A stretch of DNA of 5,386 nt from Ichthyocystis sparus (GTDB taxonomy: Bacteria > Pseudomonadota > Gammaproteobacteria > Burkholderiales > 2013Ark19i), in assembly GCF_900078755.1 (NCBI RefSeq), contig NZ_FKIH01000063.1. One strand, written 5' to 3'. The position numbers were made by a program, and so were the translations under genes. Under the pieces are notes generated by a model. That model ran no database searches. It had not been told where the DNA came from and was given only the letters and a program-made list of their open reading frames with translations. Of this stretch, positions 1-4,797 are shown one piece after another. Each line of letters starts with the position of its first letter. Position 1 is the stretch's first letter.

Positions 1-406
1 CGTTTTTTAGTGCATCTACAGCATCTTCTTCTAGTAATATATTACCGGACTTTGCATACATAACAGGGTCAGTAACAATAGGGATAGTTTCTGCCCTACA
101 TTGAATGAATTTTGATACCAGGCGGATTATGTTCTTAGAAAACAGCATGCCGATTTTTATGCTGTCTGGCCTAATATCATCAAATATTGCCTCAAGCTGC
201 TCCTGTATGGACGATGTAGGAATTGTATAGCAGTTTCGTACTCCCATGGTATTTTGTATTGGTAATGCTGTAAGTACAGTCATTCCATAGCACCCCCAAG
301 CAGAAAAGGTTTTTATATCCGCCTGAAGTCCTGCTCCGCCAGAAGAATCAAAACCAGCTATGGAGAGGCATTTACTAAAACTACATGAATTGTCCGTAAT
401 CTCCAT
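1..406 (-). CDS. thiD: Hydroxymethylpyrimidine/phosphomethylpyrimidine kinase ThiD (partial, 3' end outside window)
   Basis: This cytoplasmic ATP-dependent kinase of the ribokinase fold phosphorylates HMP to HMP-P and then to HMP-PP, the pyrimidine donor for ThiE. The window holds 135 codons, the N-terminal half of a family of about 260-270 residues. The conserved glycine-rich start reads IAGFDSSGGAGLQAD (residues 16-30), followed by KTFSAWGCYGM (32-42), TALPIQNT (46-53, with the substrate-contacting Gln at 51), the KIGML strand (84-88) and TDPVMYAKSG (112-121). The C-terminal ATP/anion-hole part lies beyond the left edge, so completeness cannot be judged. The second Ser or Thr of the usual AG(S/T)DS/P motif is Phe19 here. 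The ATG at 404-406 was chosen because a purine-rich GAGAGGGA lies about 8 nt upstream and the IAG motif sits at the usual distance. It follows thiM by 26 nt on the same strand, so it is probably co-transcribed. Family assignment is confident. Confidence 0.95.
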   Translation of the reverse strand, partial: MEITDNSCSFSKCLSIAGFDSSGGAGLQADIKTFSAWGCYGMTVLTALPIQNTMGVRNCYTIPTSSIQEQLEAIFDDIRPDSIKIGMLFSKNIIRLVSKFIQCRAETIPIVTDPVMYAKSGNILLEEDAVDALKN

Positions 407-414
407 ACTGAGAT

Positions 415-422
415 TCCCTCTC
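415..422 (-). promoter_or_regulatory. Ribosome binding site of thiD
   Basis: On the minus strand the purine run GAGAGGGA ends 8 nt before the thiD ATG. It lies inside the 26-nt gap after the thiM stop codon and supports the ATG at 404-406 as the start. Confidence 0.55.
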
Positions 423-432
423 TCTCGTTAAT

Positions 433-1281
433 TTATAAAGTACTACTATTACTTTTCACAACAGACATCATCTCTTCTTCCGAGATAGAGTTTAGAAGAT
501 CAATAAAATGACACCTAAAGTGTCCCGGTAAACTTGTTTTTTTTGCAGCACACTGTCCACATATAGAAAAGTAAGATACTGCATCATAAGTTGCTTCAAA
601 GTGATTATCCGAGGTTGTACACAATGCGGCTATTACTGCTGAGAGCGCACATCCCATGCCAGTTATACAACACATAACTGGGGAACCAAAAGAAAGTTTT
701 GAGATATTTTTTGCATCTACTATGTAGTCGTGTCTACCTGTTATTGCCAAGGTAAGTTTGTGTTTTTGGCAAAATGATTGTGCCAATTCTATCCACTCTT
801 CCGCATCTTGTTCTATGGAATCTGCTCCTTTTGATGGTGATTCTAATTTTTTTCCAATAAGTGCCGCTATCTCATAAACATTTCCACGAATAACACTAGA
901 AAAACCAACAAACTGTTTTGCAGCAGCAGTTCGTATACGACTAAAACCAGCGCCAACTGGGTCTAGTATTACTATTTTTTTATTTTCTTTTGCTATTTCT
1001 ACCGCTAGTTGAGCTTGTTCTAGGAATGATTTGCTTAGAGTTCCTATGTTTACGTATAGTACCTGACTTTGGAGTACTAAATCGTCAGTTTCACGTTGAT
1101 CTTGCGACATGATGGGTGATGCACCAATTGCTAACAAAGAGTTTGCTACGAATTCTGTAGTCACAAAATTAGTTAAGCACGCCACCACTGGTTTTGTGGA
1201 TCGCACAGTCCTAAAGTGATTCATAATACGTGGAATCACGGTTTCTCCAAGTGCCGCAAAATGACTAAAAGAGCCCATCAT
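433..1281 (-). CDS. thiM: Hydroxyethylthiazole kinase ThiM
   Basis: ThiM phosphorylates 4-methyl-5-(2-hydroxyethyl)thiazole with ATP to HET-P, the thiazole partner in thiamine synthesis. It is a salvage enzyme that bypasses de novo thiazole synthesis. The 282 residues are slightly longer than the usual 260-270 because of a longer N-terminus. Motifs in order are VACLTN (33-38) and ANSLLAIGASPIM (46-58), which form the thiazole site; NIGTL (78-82); LDPVGAG (106-112); IRGN followed by EIAAL (131-141), the nucleotide/Mg region; ITGRHDYIVD (180-189); and the catalytic ITGMGCALSAV (206-216) with Cys211 in the anion-hole loop. The position before the last Gly of that loop is Met where Thr or Ala is usual. 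The gene begins with two ATGs 8 nt after the thiE stop and has no clear Shine-Dalgarno sequence, so translational coupling to thiE is likely. An internal ATG at residue 20 is a possible later start that would still keep all motifs. Confidence 0.95.
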   Translation of the reverse strand: MMGSFSHFAALGETVIPRIMNHFRTVRSTKPVVACLTNFVTTEFVANSLLAIGASPIMSQDQRETDDLVLQSQVLYVNIGTLSKSFLEQAQLAVEIAKENKKIVILDPVGAGFSRIRTAAAKQFVGFSSVIRGNVYEIAALIGKKLESPSKGADSIEQDAEEWIELAQSFCQKHKLTLAITGRHDYIVDAKNISKLSFGSPVMCCITGMGCALSAVIAALCTTSDNHFEATYDAVSYFSICGQCAAKKTSLPGHFRCHFIDLLNSISEEEMMSVVKSNSSTL

Positions 1282-1289
1282 GATGTGTG

Positions 1290-1904
1290 CTAAAGTAGTC
1301 TTAGGCGTCTAATAGTGGTATAAGTGCTCTCTGAATTATGTATGGATTCAATGCATGCTACACCATCGGCACCACATCTAAGAACTTTATCAACATTAAA
1401 TTCATTAATTCCTCCTATAGCTACTACGCAGTGTCTCGCTTTTTCTGATAGTTTCCTAAGGAGGTTTAATCCTAGGGCAGCTAAATTTGCCTTATTTGAG
1501 CTTGTAAATACAGGACCTATGCCAATGTAATCAATTGGTAATTCATGTGACAGTAGTATATGGTCGTAGTTGTAAACGGACCACCCTATTATCTTGCTCG
1601 ACCCCAATTTTTTTCTAGCTTCTATAACCGATCCATCTGTTTGTCCCAAATGTACTCCGTCAGCATCTACTTTTTCACAGATACAAACATCATCATTTAT
1701 GATAATGGGCACGTTTAATTTTCTTAAACGTGTTATTAAGGATTCAGCTATAGCCGTTCTGGTTTCTGTGTCAGTATTTTTTTCGCGAAGCTGAATGCAC
1801 GTGGCTCCCCATTGTGCACATTTGCATACGAAGTCTATGTATTGGTCAATGTCGTTAGTGCGCCTGTTTGTTACCAAAACAAGTCTTAATTTTTCATGAT
1901 CCAC
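1290..1904 (-). CDS. thiE: Thiamine-phosphate synthase ThiE
   Basis: ThiE condenses HMP-PP (from ThiD) with HET-P (from ThiM), releasing pyrophosphate and giving thiamine monophosphate. It is a cytoplasmic TIM-barrel enzyme. The 204 residues match the family's 200-225. Motifs in order are LVLVTNR (8-14, first strand), CIQLREK (36-42, pyrimidine and pyrophosphate contacts), PIINDD (66-72, with Mg-binding Asn-Asp), ADGVHLGQTD (81-90), IGWSVYN (106-112), YIGIGPVFTSSNK (126-138, pyrophosphate loop with Thr/Ser/Ser and Lys138), GLNLLR (145-150), VAIGGIN (161-167) and GADGVACIESI (178-188). All catalytic motifs are present. The start is GTG at 1902-1904. An in-frame TAG lies only three codons upstream and no ATG is available, so GTG is close to forced; no strong ribosome binding site is visible. 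It is the first gene of the thiE-thiM-thiD set. I see no TPP riboswitch motif (no CTGAGA or ACCTGAT-type core) in the leader. Confidence 0.95.
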   Translation of the reverse strand: MDHEKLRLVLVTNRRTNDIDQYIDFVCKCAQWGATCIQLREKNTDTETRTAIAESLITRLRKLNVPIIINDDVCICEKVDADGVHLGQTDGSVIEARKKLGSSKIIGWSVYNYDHILLSHELPIDYIGIGPVFTSSNKANLAALGLNLLRKLSEKARHCVVAIGGINEFNVDKVLRCGADGVACIESIHNSESTYTTIRRLRLL

Positions 1905-2005
1905 GAGTATCTACGTCCATATGGTTCATAATAGTAGAAGGTATCGTCCGTGATATAGTACCTCTGCTAGGTAATTAGTGTAAGTTTTGCCTACAATCGT
2001 AGTTT

Positions 2006-2018
2006 ATTATCTGATAAT
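2006..2018. repeat. 13-bp palindrome in the divergent intergenic region
   Basis: ATTATC-T-GATAAT is a perfect 6-bp inverted repeat around one central base. It lies about 100 nt upstream of the thiE start and 90-105 nt upstream of the plus-strand gene. Its position would suit a regulator binding site, but in such AT-rich DNA it could arise by chance. Confidence 0.4.
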
Positions 2019-2100
2019 TATTAGTTGATCAAGGCCAAAATTATTAATAACTTATTTTATTACATAGTATTAGTATGGCTGGTTGGTATTGGGAATTGGC

Positions 2101-2106
2101 GAGGTG
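2101..2106 (+). promoter_or_regulatory. Ribosome binding site deciding the start of the small membrane protein
   Basis: GAGGTG matches the anti-Shine-Dalgarno sequence and lies 4 nt before the ATG at 2111. The earlier in-frame ATG at 2075 is preceded only by AT-rich sequence without any purine run. This favours the shorter form of the protein. Confidence 0.5.
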
Positions 2107-2110
2107 GTGT

Positions 2111-2524
2111 ATGCCTTGTATGCTTTTATCATCTGATTTTGTGGACTGCCCTTTGGTTGTATGTTCGGACTCTGCGTGTTATGAGGGTGATGGTAGTATT
2201 TCACTTGATGGGTGTAGTGATCTTGTGAATTTGCTTGTTGAACATAGACATTTGAGCTTTGGCTCATCATCTGTTATGCAGGAACTTACAGGTCCAGATT
2301 CAGGTTGTGCGGCAGTTGGTTTCTCTGGCGTACGTGGTGATTTGTCCTGTTTTTCCAAGCTTGCTGCGTCTGCTTTTGTGAAATCATACGCTAGCTTTGA
2401 TTTTTATCGTTTTTGCCATGCCATAATGGTACTGCTGCTCTTAGTTTTCATTTCTATTTCTTTGTATTTTTTGTTAAACAGCACTTTGCATCCGTCTACT
2501 ATCGTACGTCCTTGTTTTAACTAA
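2111..2524 (+). CDS. Hypothetical Cys-rich protein with one C-terminal membrane segment
   Basis: I do not recognise a family. The protein is 137 residues from the ATG at 2111, or 149 if the upstream ATG at 2075 is used; 2111 is preferred for its GAGGTG ribosome binding site. It is rich in Ser, Gly, Asp and Cys (nine Cys at residues 3, 13, 18, 23, 35, 66, 80, 102 and 135) and has only two Lys. A single hydrophobic stretch at about residues 104-122 (AIMVLLLLVFISISLYFLL) is followed by a 15-residue tail, a tail-anchor-like layout; there is no clear N-terminal signal peptide. It fills the gap between thiE and tenA on the opposite strand, convergent with tenA at 15 nt and with no room for a terminator between them. 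A realistic codon pattern and a membrane segment in the right place argue that it is a real gene, but no homology supports it. It is not evidently part of thiamine metabolism. A membrane or secreted host-interaction protein is conceivable but is speculation. Confidence 0.6.
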   Translation: MPCMLLSSDFVDCPLVVCSDSACYEGDGSISLDGCSDLVNLLVEHRHLSFGSSSVMQELTGPDSGCAAVGFSGVRGDLSCFSKLAASAFVKSYASFDFYRFCHAIMVLLLLVFISISLYFLLNSTLHPSTIVRPCFN

Positions 2525-2539
2525 GGATAATGATAGTTC

Positions 2540-3196
2540 CTATATGCTGCTGAACGTTCTTAAATGGTAAGCATCATCCCAGAACATTAGTTCTAGCTTT
2601 GTTGAATTAAAGAAGGCCGTTTGCATTTTTTTTTGGGTTTGTTCGCTTTCCCTAAGGGAGTATTCGTCTAATATCCGGATAGACGTATCTGCTGCCTTTT
2701 TAAAATTCTCCCCTGTGTATGCGCTAATCCATTTGCTGTAAGGATTGTTATCACGAATATTATTTGCCGATAAATACTTACCCACTTCATAATATACCCA
2801 AAAGCAGGGAATTACAGATGCTATTCCTACACTAACTGCCTCCATGGAGCATACAGAACGCAAGTAACTCGTGTAAAATAGATTGGCAGGTGAGATCTCC
2901 GCTATGTTTTTGCAATCTATATATTTTACAAAATATTCATGTATGACATCTAACTCTGACAATGCTTCCTTTGCCATGCTAATAAAGACTGCAGTGTAGG
3001 TTTTTTCGCATTTTGATGCAATAACAGATAAACAGCGAGAAAATTCGTAAAGATAGTACGCGTCCTGCTCGAGGTAATACCTGAATATTTTAGCGTCCAG
3101 ATGGCCAGTAGCTAATTGTTTGATAAATTCATGTTCATATATTGAATTTACTACGTGTGACACTTTCTTCCAAGTGATGGATGAAAACTTCGACAT
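2540..3196 (-). CDS. tenA: Aminopyrimidine aminohydrolase / thiaminase II TenA
   Basis: TenA hydrolyses 4-amino-5-aminomethyl-2-methylpyrimidine, a breakdown product of thiamine, to HMP; many members also cleave thiamine itself. HMP then feeds ThiD. The protein is all-helical, and its 218 residues are typical (B. subtilis TenA is 236). Family residues are visible: EQDAYYLYEF (43-52) with catalytic Asp45 and Tyr48; YTSYLRSV (108-115); IPCFWVYYEVG (129-139) with nucleophile Cys131 and Tyr135; NPYSKWISAYTG (151-162) with Tyr160; and LELMFWDDAY (201-210) with the conserved Glu202. The Cys places it in the TenA_C type. It is separated from thiE by the plus-strand gene at 2111-2524, so it needs its own promoter or read-through from the CDF gene 124 nt upstream. 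The ATG at 3194-3196 has only a weak AGG about 12 nt upstream. A nine-A run lies in the gene (T run at 2626-2634 on the plus strand), but the frame is intact. Confidence 0.94.
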   Translation of the reverse strand: MSKFSSITWKKVSHVVNSIYEHEFIKQLATGHLDAKIFRYYLEQDAYYLYEFSRCLSVIASKCEKTYTAVFISMAKEALSELDVIHEYFVKYIDCKNIAEISPANLFYTSYLRSVCSMEAVSVGIASVIPCFWVYYEVGKYLSANNIRDNNPYSKWISAYTGENFKKAADTSIRILDEYSLRESEQTQKKMQTAFFNSTKLELMFWDDAYHLRTFSSI

Positions 3197-3320
3197 GGTG
3201 CGATAGTACCTAATCTTTTAATTGGCGTTGAGTGTAAGAAACATTGTTGCCAGTGTACAGCATTGTGATCTACAATCAATGTGATTTATAAGGTTGTTAC
3301 ACAGTAGGTACAGCAAATTG
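3197..3320. promoter_or_regulatory. Intergenic leader of tenA with short repeats
   Basis: This 124-nt gap lies between the CDF stop and the tenA start. On the minus strand a loose sigma70-like pair can be drawn (TTGATT, 16 nt, TACACT, four of six matches each), placing a start point some 50 nt before tenA; the match is weak. The overlapping repeat set at 3261-3288 would straddle the -35 end of this promoter. There is no TPP riboswitch core and no strong terminator for the CDF gene. Confidence 0.3.
3261..3288. repeat. Overlapping direct and inverted repeat upstream of tenA
   Basis: ATTGTGATCTA (3262-3272) recurs imperfectly as AATGTGATTTA (3278-3288), 9 of 11 identical with a 16-nt period. 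The same stretch contains a CATTG/CAATG inverted repeat (3261-3265 and 3277-3281) and an ATTGT/ACAAT one. It lies 65-92 nt upstream of the tenA ATG. The TGTGATCT half looks like a Crp/Fnr half-site, but a matching second half is missing. Confidence 0.4.
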
Positions 3321-4229
3321 TCATACTGGATCTATGTGAGTCATGACATTTAGTACAGGTAGCTGTAACGTTACCCTTCTTATAGCTTCGACAGCTATAT
3401 CATGTCCCTTTCTAACTGATATGTTACCGTCAACTTCTATGTGCACATCAACTAAAATCATGCCACCTACAGTGCGTGTTTTTATATCATGACAACCGTG
3501 TACTCCAGGTGTGGAGAGTATTATTTCCCTTATTTTTTTGTATGTTACCTCTGATGTGGCATGATCCGTGAGAGCATTAAAAGAATCGTAGGAAAACAAA
3601 AGCCCCATTCTAGCTATGATGAGTCCTACAATAATTCCAGCAAGCTGGTCCAAGAAGGGGTACCCACACCTATTTCCAATAATTCCTAGGCACACAACTA
3701 GAGAAGATAGGGCATCAGATCTTGCATGCCAAGCATTGGCGATAAGCATTGAGGAATTTGCCGTTTTAGCAACACCCAGCATGTAGCGAAATAGAAGCTC
3801 TTTTATTACAATCATAGAGATACTTACAAAAAGAGGTGTTATTCCTACTGATTGAATATTTCCTACAAGCATACGCTTTGAGCTACTCCATACTATGCTT
3901 GCTCCTATTGCTAGCAAAGACATTCCTAGAAAAAAGGCGGATACATCTTCATAGCGATAATGTCCGTACTGGTGATCCTCATCAGCTTCTTTTTGAGAAA
4001 ATATTCCTGTGACTAATACAATAAAATCAGAAAATAAATCAGATAAAGTATGAAACCCGTCAGCCAGTAATCCTGATGATTTTGTGAGCAATCCGAATAC
4101 TATTTGAACTATAGACATAGAGAGATTTACTACAGCGCTTACTATAATGCTGTTGCGAACGGATGGGCTATTTCTACATTTGAGCATGTGAAGTTTGGAT
4201 CCGTGCTGATTTTTGTGATCGTGTACCAT
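3321..4229 (-). CDS. Cation diffusion facilitator family divalent metal efflux transporter
   Basis: This inner-membrane antiporter of the YiiP/FieF/MMT type exports divalent metal (Zn, Fe or similar) in exchange for protons. The 302 residues match the family's roughly 300. Six membrane helices fall at about 27-47, 53-77, 95-117, 128-150, 161-185 and 192-214, followed by the cytoplasmic C-terminal domain (about 220-302). The transport site has His60-x3-Asp64 in helix 2 (ADGFHTLSD) and His168-x3-Asp172 in helix 5 (WHARSD). The TM2-TM3 loop keeps Asp83, His86 and His90 (ADEDHQYGH), equivalent to the YiiP loop site. The C-terminal domain keeps His247, His263, His276, His298 and Asp300, matching the dimer-interface metal sites. 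His60 stands where E. coli YiiP has Asp45, so substrate choice may differ. The N-terminus is His-rich (His3, 5, 9, 14). The ATG has a good ribosome binding site, GGGAGAG, 2 nt upstream. Metal specificity cannot be read from sequence, so no symbol is given. Confidence 0.93.
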   Translation of the reverse strand: MVHDHKNQHGSKLHMLKCRNSPSVRNSIIVSAVVNLSMSIVQIVFGLLTKSSGLLADGFHTLSDLFSDFIVLVTGIFSQKEADEDHQYGHYRYEDVSAFFLGMSLLAIGASIVWSSSKRMLVGNIQSVGITPLFVSISMIVIKELLFRYMLGVAKTANSSMLIANAWHARSDALSSLVVCLGIIGNRCGYPFLDQLAGIIVGLIIARMGLLFSYDSFNALTDHATSEVTYKKIREIILSTPGVHGCHDIKTRTVGGMILVDVHIEVDGNISVRKGHDIAVEAIRRVTLQLPVLNVMTHIDPV

Positions 4230-4435
4230 ATCTCTCCCTAAACTATTGTAGCAAAGGTGTTAATTCAATTGAGGAACCATATACAATACTAAGTAGTACA
4301 TCCGTGGCCTGAGACACGCTTATACTCATATTATTCGCTATTTTACATACGTACCTATTGATAATATTATAATTATGAAGAACTTGCATTATTTGCGAAT
4401 TCCATATTATATTTTACATACACATACATTTAATT

Positions 4436-4465
4436 GCGTAAATTTATAAGATTATTAATTTACGC
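4436..4465. repeat. Perfect 9-bp inverted repeat (hairpin or operator candidate)
   Basis: GCGTAAATT (4436-4444) and AATTTACGC (4457-4465) are exact reverse complements around 12 nt. Beyond one T-T mismatch, three more pairs can form (4446-4448 with 4453-4455), leaving a four-base loop. No T run follows on either strand, so it does not look like a Rho-independent terminator. It lies about 210 nt upstream of the CDF start and 330 nt upstream of the plus-strand gene. Confidence 0.55.
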
Positions 4466-4784
4466 TGGGCTGTCTGGTGCACGCCTCTACGTCTACAAGT
4501 ATTATCGGTTTTATAGTTATGGGCAATCATTTTTATAAAAACAGTATCCAATAAGAAAATATGTCGGTTTGTATAAAGTTGAGGAGGGGTGGTTCTTTAT
4601 TATTCTAGTATGAATTACTTTCAGTGCGGTAAGTGCCAAATTATGAAAGGCGTTTTTCATATATGGATAAATTATTAGGACATACGTGCTTAATATGTAT
4701 TTTGTAGGCTACTAATAGCTACTTTGTTTACTTTTTTTGATTTCTGCCAGACAATAAATAGTGAGGCGTGAATTTTTATTGAAT

Positions 4785-4790
4785 AAAGGA
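4785..4790 (+). promoter_or_regulatory. Ribosome binding site of the Ser-rich gene
   Basis: AAAGGA lies 7 nt before the GTG at 4798. The frame has a TGA at 4780-4782 and no ATG until about 40 codons in, so this site decides the GTG start. Confidence 0.55.
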
Positions 4791-4797
4791 TCTTATA

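Larger units (their letters stand above)
1905..2110. promoter_or_regulatory. Divergent intergenic region between thiE (-) and the small membrane-protein gene (+)
   Basis: This AT-rich gap of about 200 bases must carry the start signals for thiE and its followers on the minus strand and for the plus-strand gene. It contains a 13-bp palindrome at 2006-2018, the 8-bp palindrome TTGATCAA at 2025-2032 and a small CTAC/GTAG hairpin at 1991-2002. No convincing sigma70 -35/-10 pair with 16-18 nt spacing stands out on either strand, and no TPP riboswitch is recognisable. The promoter role is inferred from the divergent layout only. Confidence 0.35.
4230..4797. other. 568-nt intergenic region without a supportable gene
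   Basis: This very AT-rich stretch separates the divergent CDF gene (minus) and the Ser-rich gene (plus), so it should hold both promoters. I find no tRNA cloverleaf, no rRNA and no open frame above about 30 codons with a sensible start. Visible structure is the inverted repeat at 4436-4465, a GCTACT direct repeat (4708-4713 and 4718-4723) and an isolated GAGGAGGGG at 4581-4589 that is not followed by a usable start. On the minus strand a TACAAT hexamer lies just upstream of the CDF gene but lacks a proper -35. It could be promoter and leader DNA, a decayed gene, or an unrecognised small RNA. Confidence 0.6.

Noticed and set aside
403..425. CTCAG next to GAGAGGGA before thiD looked like part of a THI-box riboswitch.
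   Set aside because: The remaining conserved elements and the required length are absent; only 26 nt separate thiM and thiD, too short for the aptamer.
1324..1794. Plus-strand frames of 66-68 codons within the thiE region.
   Set aside because: They lie entirely antisense to thiE, which is conserved along its whole length.
2025..2270. Overlapping frames of 66-67 codons on both strands at the start of the small membrane-protein gene.
   Set aside because: They overlap the longer plus-strand frame, lack ribosome binding sites and have compositions expected from out-of-frame reading.
1955..3211. The 9-mer ATAGTACCT occurs upstream of both thiE (1955-1963) and tenA (3203-3211), suggesting a shared regulatory site.
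   Set aside because: Its distance to the start codon differs strongly (about 51 versus 7 nt), and the same 9-mer also occurs inside the thiM coding region, so it is probably chance.
4589..4678. Small plus-strand frame of 29 codons starting at GTG next to GAGGAGGGG.
   Set aside because: The purine run abuts the GTG with no proper spacing, the internal ATG is too far from it, and the peptide has no recognisable feature.
4704..4739. Possible terminator: GTAG...CTAC followed by T-rich sequence.
   Set aside because: The stem has only four pairs with an 11-nt loop, and the T run is separated from it; no gene ends just upstream on the plus strand.
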